The notes: generated by a model from the letters alone, not told the origin. Shown: positions 24,098 to 34,865, counted from the stretch's first letter. The stretch: 64,000 bases of DNA from Chaenocephalus aceratus (GCA_023974075.1 CM043801.1:34416419-34480418), one strand, 5' to 3'. Translations and numbers: made by a program.

Positions 24098-25010
24098 AAT
24101 CAATCAATGTTTATTTATATAGCCCAATATCACAAATGTTACATTTGTCTCAGTGGTCTTCACAGTGTGTACAGAATATCAGTATGACAATACGACACCC
24201 TCTGTCCTTAGAGCCTCTGTCCTCAGACCCTCTGTCCTTAGACCCTCACATCGTACAAGGAAAAACTTCCAGAGAAAACCCACAGTTTAAAGGGAAAAAT
24301 GGAGAAACCTCAGGGAGAGCAACAGAGGAGGGATCCCTCTCCCAGGACGGACAGACGTGCAATAGATGCCGTGTGTAAATTGAAAAGATAATACATTTGC
24401 AACATAGGTAGTCCAAATGTTTTGAAATGCATGTGTGTATAATAGGAAGATGAATCCACGAGGATATCCATCCAGGACTGATGATCCAGGACCACAGCCA
24501 CGACTCAAGATCCAGGGCTCGCGATCCAGGACACAGGACCGCAGGATCATCCATGACTCCGGATCCCGGCGTATATAGACACCAAAAAGAAGGACATGTG
24601 GGGAAGCTGGGTTAATCGGAACATGAGAGTACACAGGTACAGACAGAGAGAAGGAAGAAGTAAGATGTCCCTCGAACTAAGCCTATATCAGCAAAACTAG
24701 GGGCTGAATCTAATCAGCCCTAACTATAAGCTTTATCAAAAAGGAAGGTCTTAAGCGCACTCTTAAAAACGGATAGGGTGTCTGCCGCCCGAACACAAAC
24801 TGGAAGCTGATTCCACAAATGTGGAGCTTGATAAGAAAAGGCTCTGGCTCCCATTGTACTTTTAGAGACTCTAGGAACAACCAACAACCCTGCATTCTTG
24901 GAACGCAATGCCCTAGTAGGACAGTAGGGTATAATGAGTTATTTAAGGTAAGATGGCGCCTGCCCATTAAGGGCTTTGTAGGCGAGAAGAAGAATTTGAA
25001 ATTATTTTAA
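24098..25010 (-). mobile_element. L2-like LINE, C-terminal ORF2 and 3' UTR (minus strand)
   Basis: On the - strand, 24908-24720 reads as the conserved C-terminal block (NAGLLVVPRVSKSTMGARAF, then APHLWNQLPV and FKSALKTFLFDKAYS). About 600 bp of UTR follows down to ATTTATATAGCCCAATATCAC and a TTGA repeat at 24098. It faces a plus-strand copy of the same 3' end at 25130-25487. Confidence 0.8.
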
Positions 25011-25129
25011 AGTTTTCCGGGTTGGCGATACAGCGAGACACAGCGAAACTCATGAGCACACACAAACACTCACAGCCGAAGTAAAAACAATAAGTGTGGT
25101 TTGATATTGAGTAAGTATTGAGTAATAAA

Positions 25130-25487
25130 TAACATTTGGACTACCTATGCTGTAAAATGTATTATCTCTTCAATTTACACACGGCATCTATTGCACGTCT
25201 GTCCGTCCTGGGAGAGGGATCCCTCCTCTGTTGCTCTCCCTGAGGTTTCTCCCATTCTTCCCTTTAAACTGTGGGGTTTTCTCCAAAAGTTGTTCCTTGT
25301 ACGATGTGAGGGTCTAAGGACAGAGGGTGTCGTTTTTTCTCATTCTGATATTCTGAACAATCTGTGCTGTTGTATTAGCTGTAAAGTGTCTCTACTATTT
25401 TTATTACATGTACAGCACTTTGGCTCGACCAAAAAACTTTATAAATGTGCTATATAAATAAAACTTGATTTGATTTGATTTGATAAG
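25130..25487 (+). mobile_element. L2-like LINE 3' end (plus strand)
   Basis: This contains the same UTR text as the previous entry on the opposite strand (GACTACCTATG, CGGCATCTATTGCACGTCTG, GAGAGGGATCCCTCCTCTG, TTGTACGATGTGAGGG). It ends GTGCTATATAAATAAAACTTG plus GATTT repeats. The two copies form an imperfect inverted pair. Confidence 0.8.
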
Positions 25488-25508
25488 GAAAAGGTTTATA
25501 ACGCTGTG

Positions 25509-26347
25509 AGAATGGGTCTTCGGAGAGCATTTCTCCGCGATCCCAACTCGTCTATTACCAGCGTTCAGGGAGCTCTGCAAGTCAATGGGGACTCCCTGTT
25601 AGTTCGCCAAGGGATCCTGGTGTGTGAGGTGCTCTGCAAAAATCAACACAAATTACCGGATTGGTCCATTCCGGTAATTTTTGTTGATTTGGTTATTCAC
25701 ACATCAGAGAACCCAGGAAGCAAACAATGGAAAATGAGAAATCTCCAACGAGGCATTCTGGGGCAGCACAGACAGGTCTTTTCTGTGTTAGAGTTGTACT
25801 CGCTACAGGGTGTACTTTGAGGGTTTGTGACTCTGCAGACCGTTTACATGCAGAAAAACCTTCATAACACTGGGTAATAACCGGAAAAGCATGACATGGG
25901 CCCTTTAAGGATTAGGAGACTGACCCTAAGCATCCTCCTGACATTTTTAAGAAGTAAACTGCATGAGTTGTTCATCATATTAAAATGTTCTCCTTTAGTT
26001 TTGTACGACACCATGAAAATAAAACAGAAGATTTTTTGTTAATTCAAGAATCTTTTTTTAATTTTGCTATATATGAACCTTCAGTTTGTTCACACATCTT
26101 GCCAGTGAGATATCTGAAATGACTCATATTCAGTTATATAATAAGCATAATCACAGCATTTGATTCTCAGCTATAAAGGAAATAAATAATGATCTCATAA
26201 TTATTACTTTTGTGTACGTCAGATATATAAAATAAATGTGATTAAAGATAGTTTTACAAACATCAGTCAGAATTCAATTTCTTTATTTACTTTTAGTTAC
26301 AAATCACTTATAAATCTCGTGGCCTTCCATACTGTGCAGTGAAAACA
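25509..26347. other. MITE remainder and AT-rich intergenic DNA
   Basis: Up to 25908 this is the right part of the interrupted MITE. From 25909 to 26347 it is AT-rich text with no recognisable gene. The open frame 25512-25820 lies in MITE sequence and is not considered coding. Confidence 0.5.
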
Positions 26348-26690
26348 TTAAAGGTAGGGTATGTAAATTTGAGAAACCGGCTCGAGATACACTTTTTGTT
26401 ATATTCCATGGAATGCTCTTAACATCCCGATAGCAATGAATATCTGAAGTGCTTTGACAAAAAATCCATAAAATGCCATCATCTGTGGAAGCCGTAGTAC
26501 TGTAAAAAGCACGACCAATCATCTGAGCTAAAATAACTGGATGGCCTACCTGCCTGTCAGCCTTCCATCTGTGCACAAATTTATCTCGTGCGCCTTCCTG
26601 TGTGTTGGAGGAGGGGCAGATTTTCTCCGGTCGTGTATTTTCAAATTCTAGTGATCTCGAGCCGGTTTCTCAAACGTACCCTACATTTAA
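26348..26690. mobile_element. Second TTAA MITE family (343 bp)
   Basis: TTAAAGGTAGGGTATG..GAGAAACCGGCTCGAGAT at the left pairs with ATCTCGAGCCGGTTTCTCAAACGTACCCTAC..TTAA at the right. The inverted repeats are about 35 bp with a few mismatches, and TTAA flanks both ends. There is no coding region. Its termini resemble the Kolobok-like ends only in TTAA and AGG, so the mobilising family is uncertain. Confidence 0.8.
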
Positions 26691-27211
26691 ATAAAATCAG
26701 CAACAATCATGAACAAAATAAATAAGGTAACATTTAAAAAAAAAAAAAGGTTTTAATCAACTTTCCCTTAAAGTAGGCTACTTATCTGATTTAGCAAAAT
26801 CCTGAACAAAGAGGGTTAGTAGTAAACGTGGTGCAGATCTTCTCAGTTCTGGAGACAACCTTAAAGGGGACCTATCATGCAAAATGCACCTTTGTACGTC
26901 TTTTATACATGAATATGTGTCCCCGGTGTTCCAGGGAACTCACCAAGTGTCAGAAAACACAACCCTCTCTATTTTCCTCCTTCGCCAAATCTCTAAAAAA
27001 GGGGCTGCAACGGATCTGAAAAAAACGGATCCAGATTCCAATACTTTTCTACGTCACAAAGAAGTGTTCCGCTTATTGGTCAACTCTCCACCTATCAGGG
27101 GAATGAGCCACGGCCACGTTCATTGCCAAACCCCTCATTCGCATATCGGCAGGCTAAATAATCAACACCCCAGTCACATCTGTGTTTTTGCCTGCTCTTG
27201 CCAGGATATCT

Positions 27212-27502
27212 AAGCCAGTTAAACGTTGTGCTGTTGTTGGCTGCAAGACTCGGGACAGGGGACTGCATGCGATGCCATCATTGGAAAAAGAAATGAATCT
27301 GTGGCTAGACTTCATTTACAAGGGACATGTGCCAGAAGACCACGGAAGATTTCTGTTTGTGTGTTCCAAACATTTTACCACGGACATGTTTATTAACTTC
27401 TCTCAAGTCCAACACGGATATGCCTCCAAACTAATGCTAAACCCGGGATCAATACCAACCATCCGGGACCAGGCCAGTGAGGACACATCCAATTTTGAAG
27501 CT
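27212..27502 (+). pseudogene. THAP-domain exon of the Kolobok element
   Basis: The frame reads KPVKRCAVVGCKTRD, then W at the usual spacing, VCSKHF and SIPTIRD. This is the C2CH THAP zinc-binding DNA-binding domain, with CxxxxC, the invariant Trp, CxxH and the terminal P-T-I motif all present. The codon where THAP proteins normally start Met-Pro is AAG (27212-27214), so the start appears lost, though the open frame extends upstream to 27182. A donor GTAAGT follows at 27503. In the live element it would bind the transposon ends. Confidence 0.75.
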
Positions 27503-28514
27503 GTAAGTTTTTATTTAGCGGTGTTTTTCCTGATAAAGCTATCTCTAGCTTGTAGCATGTAGCATGTAGCTTCGCCGCATCAATGTCGCCTCAAACCCAA
27601 ATAGTAATCGGTTAGGTGTTTATATATTTTTGTAGCATTTTATTTTGTACGCTCCGCAGTCTTTGCTTTGTCATTTGAATTATCAGGCATTTGCTAACAT
27701 GTTCAGACATACTGCCGTAATGGCGATCTGTGTGAAGGCTGTAAAGCCACGCCCTAGGCCATAACACAAGTATTTATTCTCCTATTTATTAGTATTTTGT
27801 ATCCTCTACAATCATATTGAGTAAGTTATAATAACAAATGTAATCTTCTGTAGGCAAGTGCCGTTTTTTTCCAGCGTTATATGTAAACGCTTTTGTGATT
27901 GTAGTCTGTAAGAACGATCAGATATCATCGATCTGTAAGCTAAGCTACGCTACGCTAATGAGACATGCCGTGTTTTGCAGCGTTATATGTAAAAGCTTTT
28001 GTGTGTTTACTTGTTTGCGCACATGAATATAAATGGGGGTGTGTTAGGATACAACACTGTGTATGTATGCGAGGGGGGACACACACCACGAGTAAAACTG
28101 AGCTAAAGCCCCGTCGGTCTGTTGTTGTTGACAAGGCCTTACCTCTAGCAACAGGCTAATTAGTGGCTAGCACTCATTACAGTCAGTCTACTGAGCTCAG
28201 CCCCTCTCCAACACATCACCTGCATTGAGTCAGAAACACAGCATGCACGTTACGGTTCAAAACTAACTCAGATTGGAAAAGGCTAAGCAAAGAGCTTTGC
28301 TAAATAGAGAGCTTTGCTAAATAGAGAGTTTTAGCCCCATCTTTTGGGATTTCAGACTATATTTATCCAAATAGTATTTTCTCATCCTGAATACTAAGTT
28401 GAGATGATTTTGTTCTAACTATGTGTTCTTCTTTACAGGCCAGCACCTCACATACTTACTAATTAGTGACAATTTGTACATCCTTTGCTATTATTTACAT
28501 TTTTTTTTATCATG

Positions 28515-28880
28515 GCGGAAATGAAAGACTGTACCTGGCAGCCCTGCACTACAATGAAAACGCTGAGCGTGCACAAGCCACTACATCCACTGGAAACCCT
28601 CTGTATAAACTGCAGTTCCTAAAGGCCAGGAAGGGAGAATGCAGAGCAAAACCAGTAAAGACTGACCCCACATTCCGTAAGTGTTTAAAATATTTATTAT
28701 ACAACTATTTACAAATATAAAATAAAAAAATTAGAAAGAAGTTTCAGTTTTTTACATGCATATACTAATCTAAACCACATTTTTTGTTGTGCTTTTTTTT
28801 ACCATTGCACAGCCCTACGTGGCCAACTTGATGGACCTCATCTTCGACCAAGTCTTTGTGGACCCTGCACCATTATGAGC
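28515..28880 (+). pseudogene. Kolobok transposase C-terminal exons
   Basis: The first piece (to 28676) reads LYLAALHYNENAERAQATTS, then YKLQFLKARKGE and PVKTDPTF, then a GTAAGT donor. After acceptor GCACAG (28807-28812) the frame continues PYVANLMDLIFDQVFVDPAPL and hits TGA near 28878. The phase across the intron is correct. A shift of one base after 28870 reopens a frame that again looks transposase-like, so the stop probably reflects a one-base indel. These blocks are typical of the end of Kolobok transposases. The DDE catalytic region is not present. Confidence 0.65.
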
Positions 28881-29504
28881 GACCTGACAGGGAGGAGGTC
28901 ATCGCCGGGTATGCTACACGGTTCAATTTGGCTGCTGTCTGAACCCAACATCGACATTTCACGGATCAGGAAACTCCCTGCGTATCCTGAGGACAACGCA
29001 GGCCGGAATCACCACTCTGATCCTGCGTCCAAGGAAGCCCCAGCACCAGCTCACAAAGCTTCTGTAAAAATATTTAGTGTCATTTATACAAAAAACAAGT
29101 AGGCTACATTTAGTTTTTTTGTATGGGTTTTTTTAACCGTTGATTTTGACAATAAAGTTCCAAGTTGATATCAAAATGTGTCGTGATTATTCATGTTTGG
29201 ATGGGTAAAGAATATTCTGATTTCAAAAGCATACGGTTGTGTGTGTGTGGACCTTTTTGTCGTACACATGGGTGTGTTATGCCATTGCTGTGTAGTATAT
29301 AATAGTACAATGACAGAATGAAAGATTGCATAAAGCCATATACACCAGTATTTATTTCCATGAACAATATTAGCATTCGTTTTACAATTTCAGTCAAAAC
29401 AAACAAACCACTCACTGCTCTATTTGTCTCAACTGTAGTCCACCATGTTCAGCTAGAAAAATGTATTTAAACAGACAACTTAGTGAAGCTATCAAAAATG
29501 TTAC

Positions 29505-30041
29505 CTGTGGTATCTCCATGCAGCACACATTCTCCGTTCAGAAGGCATCGTGGCGCAATTTGCACAAAGAAGTCAATAACTGAGCTTTTAAAAACACATG
29601 AAACTACACACATTGCTGACAACTGAGGTGTTGTTGGAGTTATACTTTTTTATCATCCTAAGTTATTCAACTTTCCAACGGTTGTTGCAGGATGTTGGAA
29701 GAAAAGGACTGTAAACTATTAAACGCAATGAGGCCATTGTATATATGCTGAAAATATGAATGTCTCCCTTTATAAATATATATATATATATATCGCTGTT
29801 TTTGCGTTACAAACTGTACACATTGCATTCTTGCTAATTAGCCAAAATATGAACGGAATAAGGAGCAAGCATCGTAACAGAGTAAAATAAATAGCGACAA
29901 CAGCTTGTCAGCTAACCATTCAGAAACGTCCTGCTGCAACCGAGATTTTTGCACCTCCACCAAAACCTCCGCTGCTTCAGGGTCAGTTTCTGGATCAAAT
30001 TGATAGTATGCTTGAACACATGCATTGCTCTGAGATGACAT
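29505..30041 (-). pseudogene. Antisense second ORF of Kolobok, P2X7-C-terminus-like
   Basis: On the - strand, Met at 30041 starts MSSQSNACVQAYYQFDPETD, then VQKSRLQQDVSEW, and a GT donor follows at 29916. The second piece (about 29585-29505) has CANCATMPSE and, one frame over, ENVCCMEIPQ followed by a GTAACA donor. Cys-x-x-Cys, MP and VCC-x-E-I-P are features of the P2X7-receptor-C-terminal-like zinc module found in second ORFs of fish and invertebrate Kolobok-type elements. One indel separates the two parts. The function in transposition is unknown. The family link is from memory and should be tested by profile search. Confidence 0.5.
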
Positions 30042-30240
30042 GTTTATTCCACACTCGTAATCACAGCAAGCATGGTAACGTGACTCTCGCCGGCTCATGC
30101 CTGCTCTTCTGCAGGGGAGCGTGGTCAGCTGCTGCTCAGAATGTTCAAAGACGGGCTTGGAATAAAGCGAAAATGAGCGAAACGAGGCATGTCTAAAAAA
30201 TGATCTGTTTGGTATTTTGAAAAATAAAATGTCCTAGTCC

Positions 30241-31092
30241 ACCTTGTTCGGTGGACTAAGGATTGCACCACTGCTTTTTGCAGATGATGTGGTTCTGATG
30301 GCTTCATCGGTCTGCGACCTTCAGCACTCACTGGATCGGTTCGCAACCGAGTGTGAAGCGGCTGGGATGAGGATCAGCACCTCCAAATCTGAGGCCATGG
30401 TTCTCAGCAGGAAACCGATGGACTGTCCACTCCAAGTAGGGAATGAGTCCTTACCCCAAGTGAAGGAGTTCAAGTATCTCGGGGTCTTGTTCTCGAGTGA
30501 GGGAACAATGGAGCGTGAGATGGGCCGGAGAATCGGAGCAGCGGGAGCGGTACTGCAGTCGCTTTACCGCACCGTTGTGACGAAAAGGGAGCTGAGCCAG
30601 AAGGCAAAGCTCTCTGTCTACCGGGCCATTTTCGTTCCTACCCTCACCTATGGTCATGAAGGATGGGTCATGACCGAAAGAACGAGATCGCGGATACAAG
30701 GGGCCGAGATGGGTTTCCTCCGCCGGGTGGCTGGTGTCTCCCTTAGAGATAAGGTGAGAAGTTCGGTCATCAGGGAGGGACTCGGAGTTGAGCCGCTCCT
30801 CCTTCGCGTCGAAAGAAGCCAGTTGAGGTGGTTCGGGCACCTAGTTAGGATGCCACCTGGGCGCCTCCCTAGGGAGGTGTTCCAGGCACGTCCAGCTGGG
30901 AAGAGACCAAGGGGTAGACCTAGGACCAGGTGGAGGGATTATATCTCTTCGCTGGCCTGGGAGCGCCTTGGGATCCCCCAGTCAGAGCTGGTTGATGTCG
31001 CCAGGGAAAAGAAAGTTTGGGGCTCTCTGCTGGAACTGCTACCCCCGCGACCCGACCACGGATAAGCGGGAGAAGATGGATGGATGGATGGA
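30241..31092 (+). mobile_element. RTE-clade (Rex3-like) LINE, 5'-truncated
   Basis: The open frame to 31065 (273 codons) begins just before the catalytic LLFADDVVLMAS motif of a non-LTR reverse transcriptase and continues through YLGVLFSSEG, PTLTYGHE.WV, RMRRVAG-like and QLRWFGHLVRM to RPRTRWRDYI and a stop. The frame is intact to its end. The 3' end is extremely short and consists of GATG repeats (about 31077-31092), as described for Rex3. Everything upstream of the catalytic motif is absent, so it cannot move. It is inserted inside the Kolobok element. Confidence 0.8.
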
Positions 31093-31168
31093 AAATGTAT
31101 AAATATACCTTATATAGGTATGGTCATACACGATATCATTTAAATATAGCATGATAGGTCTCCTTTAA

Positions 31169-32289
31169 GAAAGCATACCGTTGTTTCCCATGATGCTTTG
31201 CGTGTGCTCACCTTTGTAAGCAGGAGTCAGTTTCTCCACTCTCACCCATGACTCTCACCTGGAGCCTCTCTAACCTCGGGGACGCCGCATTGGACTCCTT
31301 CACCCGGCGCGAGATTCCTGTCTGCACCGGTAACCGAGACTCCACCGGATACATGACGTTAGCGCCACGTTGCTGACTGTGCAAGGTAAACAACGGCCAT
31401 AACCACACCTGAAACTACCCGTGAGTCCTCCACAGCACGCGGAGCTGACGTCAACATTCCAGCAAACTGAGAAACGCCTCCCAGCTCCTGCACTGGTGAG
31501 GTTAACTGGTCTTAATATAACGTAAAGGGCTGCTTGTGTTGATTTAACGGCATTCATTGGACTTTTTTGTTGTGATATTTAAAAACAGAATTTTCTGCAG
31601 GTCTGCTCTGCGGAGTCACTTCCGGTCCATGCTGTCTTCCCAGGACAGGAAATGCACTCCAGTATAGTTTACAAAATAAAAACGTGTAGACACTTCCGGT
31701 AGAAGCAAAAAATGGCCCAGGGATTAATTGACAGACAGGCCCACTTAATGCCGGGCATGTATCGGCCGGCCAGCAACGAACGAATGTTACTTAACAAAAA
31801 ACCCTATGCATTTAATGTTATTTTGGACCATTATTAATCACATTACCTGAGCCCTTGAGTTGCCTAGAGCAAAATAGTTACAGCATATATTTAGTGATTT
31901 TAATGTTAACAGATCATTGATGCAATAACATTTGGACCCAATTTTCCTGACTTGACACATGGAATAAATCATGGGCGTAGGAAGCATCCTCAATGTGGTT
32001 GAGACAATTTAACACGGGATTTTTAAATGTTGAAGTTAAATGGATCAATCTGGTGCACTTTGAGAGCAAAATTAGGGACTAAATCTATGGATAGTGATAC
32101 ATCTCTCAACAACCATATGAAACGGAACTGTAAACAGATTTACTTTTTCATTCAACATTTATTTGAACAGCAAGTGGAGGCAAAAGTGACTGCACCCAAA
32201 ACAATAAACCTGCTAGCTAACTAGCCTAAACTCAGTAACAGAATGTTCTTCTCCACAGCCGCGGGATCTCTGAGTCAGACGTCACTTCC
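31169..32289. other. Intergenic sequence, nothing recognised
   Basis: The first 450 bp are relatively GC-rich and contain short open frames on the - strand without family resemblance. The rest is AT-rich. No exon, RNA gene or transposon end could be recognised. Confidence 0.5.
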
Positions 32290-32390
32290 CCCTTTTCTAT
32301 CCTACTTTTTCCTATTGTCACCACCGCTGCACCCCCACCCCTACCAAAACAGATAAACCTTTAAACTCTCTTTTTAAAACACGCAAATCA

Positions 32391-33122
32391 GTGGCCATCA
32401 TGGAGGCATTTGGAGCTAAGAGGCCAAAAGTCCACAGCATCAATTCATGCTTTCTCTGCGATGACTGTCCCGACAACTTGGAGGCGTTACACCTCCTCCA
32501 GCACTACAAAGCAGCCAACGGGGAGGCCATCGACTCGGCTGCTTTGGACCCCTCGTTCACTGCTCTGCTGAGCGGGGCAGGGGTTGTGCTCGAGGAACCG
32601 CCTGTGGACGATCTCCTCTCACTCCTCAAAACGTACTTCGCCTCCAATACCAACCCCAGCGAGAAGGAGCTGACAAAGATCTCAGAGTCTGTCAGTTTCC
32701 CTGTGGATGTGGTCATAAAGTGGTTTGCAAAGATGAATTCTAGAAAAAATATGGGCAAAGACGTCTCAAATAACAATGGACATGCAGAGGAGGACAGCTC
32801 ACAAGAAATATCCAACATAGCCTCATCAGCAGATGCCCCGGGCTCCCTTCATAAACATATTTCATCACAGGGAACCACAGGGCCTTCCTCCTCGCAGCCG
32901 GAAAAGATCCTAAGGGGTCAAACCATCAACCCCCCTCAGGTTGGTATCAACGTCATCACTAGCACACAGCTGCGCTCATTAGCAGTGCACCATAAGAGTG
33001 CTTCATGTTCAGTCAAAAAGGGGAAGAAGAGACGGCTGAAAAAAGATCCGTACCCATGTGACCTTTGCTACAAAGTCTTCAAAGAGGTCTCCAGTTTGCT
33101 CAGGCACAAATATGAACACTAA
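32391..33122 (+). CDS. Open frame in the zeb1 copy: homeodomain-like block plus finger 5
   Basis: The 243-codon frame starts MAIMEAFGAKRPK at an ATG absent from the parent at that place. It keeps CFLCDDCPDNLEAL, the homeodomain-like region (DDLLSLLKTYFAS...VVIKWFAKMN) and a complete finger 5 ([21 protein letters not shown]), then stops at TAA directly before a retained splice donor. The protein would lack fingers 1-4, both CtBP motifs and fingers 6-7. The open frame and many conservative changes are compatible with recent constraint, but no promoter is visible. Whether it is expressed is unknown; a decaying pseudogene is the safer reading. Confidence 0.55.
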   Translation: MAIMEAFGAKRPKVHSINSCFLCDDCPDNLEALHLLQHYKAANGEAIDSAALDPSFTALLSGAGVVLEEPPVDDLLSLLKTYFASNTNPSEKELTKISESVSFPVDVVIKWFAKMNSRKNMGKDVSNNNGHAEEDSSQEISNIASSADAPGSLHKHISSQGTTGPSSSQPEKILRGQTINPPQVGINVITSTQLRSLAVHHKSASCSVKKGKKRRLKKDPYPCDLCYKVFKEVSSLLRHKYEH

Positions 33123-33330
33123 GGTAAGCCTTACATTTACATTTGGCTCATGCATAGTCATTTATTACTCAAGTAAGCATATTGTGACTTAAAATAACAC
33201 CTTTAAAATCTCTGAACTGAATAAATGCTGGTGTTGACTTCATATATATATTTATTAGGGCTGTCAGTCGATTAAAATATTTAATCGCGATTAATGGCAC
33301 ATTTTTTATCTGTTCTAAATGTACCTTATT

Positions 33331-33409
33331 AAATTATATAAATATTAGGGCTGTCAAGTTAACGCGTTAATAACGTGTTAACTTGACAGCCCTAATATTT
33401 ATATAATTT
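33331..33409. repeat. 79-bp near-perfect palindrome (folded MITE)
   Basis: AAATTATATAAATATTAGGG through CTGTCAAGTTAACGCGTTA is followed directly by its reverse complement, with a centre near 33370. The same TIR-type text (TTAGGGCTGTCA) also starts near 33257, so this is probably one end of a MITE copied in inverted form. Confidence 0.8.
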
Positions 33410-33954
33410 TTTTAAAGAGCAGATTATGTTGCAAGACCGATCTGTAATGAATGCAGATGAAGTAAACTACAGTATATACATGTCAGAAAAATAAATAAAT
33501 ACAATAAGCTAAATAATACAGAGAATGTTGTAATGACCAAGTAATCATATGTTATACTCGAGCTTTTTTCTTATAAGAACTACTGAACACACTGAAATAA
33601 ATTGTAAAAAATGCTGACCACATTTTCCCAAAGCCCAAGACGATGACATTCAATTTATTTGCTTTTCATATGGCCAACATGCCAAAACCTAAATAAAAAT
33701 GTAAAAAAACTCACATTGAACAGTTATTTTCTGTCAATCAACTAATGAGTGTATCAGGTAATTGTTTCCATTTTTTAATGTTTGAATAATTTCTGGGGAA
33801 ATCTACATGAACACAAGTTTGGGTATCAGTCTCCTATCTTATTGCGTTCAGTTCTAGTTATAGGTGTTTACTCTACTACTTAATTTTGTCTCAGTTTTGT
33901 TGGTGTTGTTTTTCAGACAGGCATGAGTCTGACTCTTTGTTCTCCTATTTTCAG

Positions 33955-34168
33955 GAATAGCGAGAAGGCCTTCAAACACCAACACCACCTGTTCGAACAC
34001 GTGAGGCTGCACTCCGGGGAGAAACCCTTTCAGTGCGACAAGTGCGGGAAGCGTTTCTCTCAGTCCGGATCGTACTCCCAGCACATGAACCACCGCTACT
34101 GCCAGCACAACTCTAGCCGCAACTCTAGCCGCTGCACGAAGATCCGTTCTGACTCTGACCCAGTTTGA
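33955..34168 (+). pseudogene. Exon 8-like piece of the zeb1 copy
   Basis: Acceptor TTTTCAG (33948-33954) is kept. The first 22 bases of finger 6 coding sequence, including CNIC, are deleted, which shifts the frame relative to exon 7. Downstream, in the shifted frame, the second half of finger 6 ([17 protein letters not shown]) and the complete finger 7 ([22 protein letters not shown]) remain. The frame stops early at 34168 and the long acidic tail of zeb1 is lost. Confidence 0.85.
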
Positions 34169-34615
34169 GACCTCGCAGAGTGTCACTCCTCAGACCTGCA
34201 TGGACCGCAGTTTGACACTTGGACTACGACACCAACTGGACTCAGATGAGAGAGAGGGAATAAGAGAAAGTTCACGACTTCTTCTGTAATGCTATGGAGA
34301 TCCAGCTGGAGGACGACAGGTGAGACAACGGCAAAACCTTGAGAGGAAGAGATGACAAACGGCAAATTAAAGATATTCTTTTGGAGTAAAGTGGAGCTAG
34401 AATGAAGTCACCGCTATCTACAAAAGTCACATGTGCCTGAACTTGAGAAAACAAAACAGTGAGTTTTGTGGTGGCAATGAAATATTTTTTTTTTAATAGG
34501 GACACGTGTTTTTCAAGCAGAACTTACAAAGTACCTTATTAAACGTGTAACTGACACAACCCCAGGTTGTTTTATGTGTTTTTGTTTTTCTCATTGGGTC
34601 ACTCTCCAGATACAA

Positions 34616-34865
34616 ATTAAAGCCTGACTCAACCACGACTGTTTTAAAATGTCAAGCACCAAAAAAACGAGGAAGAGGGTCAAAAGCAAAAATAAGAATG
34701 TATCACCGGGTGGCACTAGAAGACCACCCAACTCTGAAGTGAAGTCCGAAGACCACAATCGGCACTAATCATTCATAGTTCATTGAGTTATGAGCCAGGA
34801 TTATATATTTGCAGTGTTGGAAAGTAACTAAGTACAATTACTCAAGTATTGTAATTTAGTACATA
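34616..34865. other. Sequence beyond the zeb1 copy
   Basis: No gene is seen. At about 34815 a fish repeat begins (GTGTTGGAAAGTAACTAAGTAC), and it appears to resume at 35040 beyond an inserted LINE end. Confidence 0.4.

Larger units (their letters stand above)
23275..25908. mobile_element. TTAA MITE interrupted by three LINE pieces
   Basis: The left end TTAAAGGTCCCATGTCATGG (23275) and right end CATGACATGGGCCCTTTAA (to 25908) pair as in the MITEs at 45027 and 59308. The family text (GGAATTATGATC / TTTCTCATACAGCATCTCTG / GTGTTAGAGTTTTACTC) is seen in pieces at 23275-23480, 24033-24095 and 25490-25908. The intervening parts are LINE ends. Confidence 0.75.
26861..31168 (+). mobile_element. Kolobok-type DNA transposon, defective, with nested LINE
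   Basis: The ends are TTAAAGGGGACCTATCATGC (26861-26880) and GCATGATAGGTCTCCTTTAA (31149-31168), inverted with one mismatch and TTAA at both sides, the target used by Kolobok elements. Inside on the + strand are a THAP-domain exon (27212-27502) and the C-terminal part of a transposase in two exons (28515-28676 and 28813-28880). On the - strand there is a second ORF (30041-29505). The catalytic centre is missing, because the space between THAP and C-terminal exons (27503-28438) shows no transposase text. A LINE is inserted close to the right end. Confidence 0.8.
32290..34615 (+). pseudogene. Partial zeb1 duplicate (exon 6 part to 3' UTR)
   Basis: DNA similarity to zeb1 starts in the middle of exon 6 (parent about 13940) and covers the homeodomain block, the end of exon 6, exon 7, the start of intron 7, exon 8 and part of the 3'UTR (parent about 19350). 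Because intron 7 sequence after the donor is retained, this is a genomic segment copy, not a processed one. Exons 6 and 7 are fused without intron 6 by an internal deletion, which also removed both CtBP motifs. Exon 7 ends with an in-frame TAA. Exon 8 lacks 22 bases of finger 6 including both cysteines. The acidic tail is almost gone, and the miR-200 sites in the copied UTR are lost. Confidence 0.9.

Noticed and set aside
32290..34615. Processed (retro-) pseudogene reading of the zeb1 copy
   Set aside because: Intron 7 sequence after the donor and an acceptor before exon 8 are kept, so it is a DNA-level copy.
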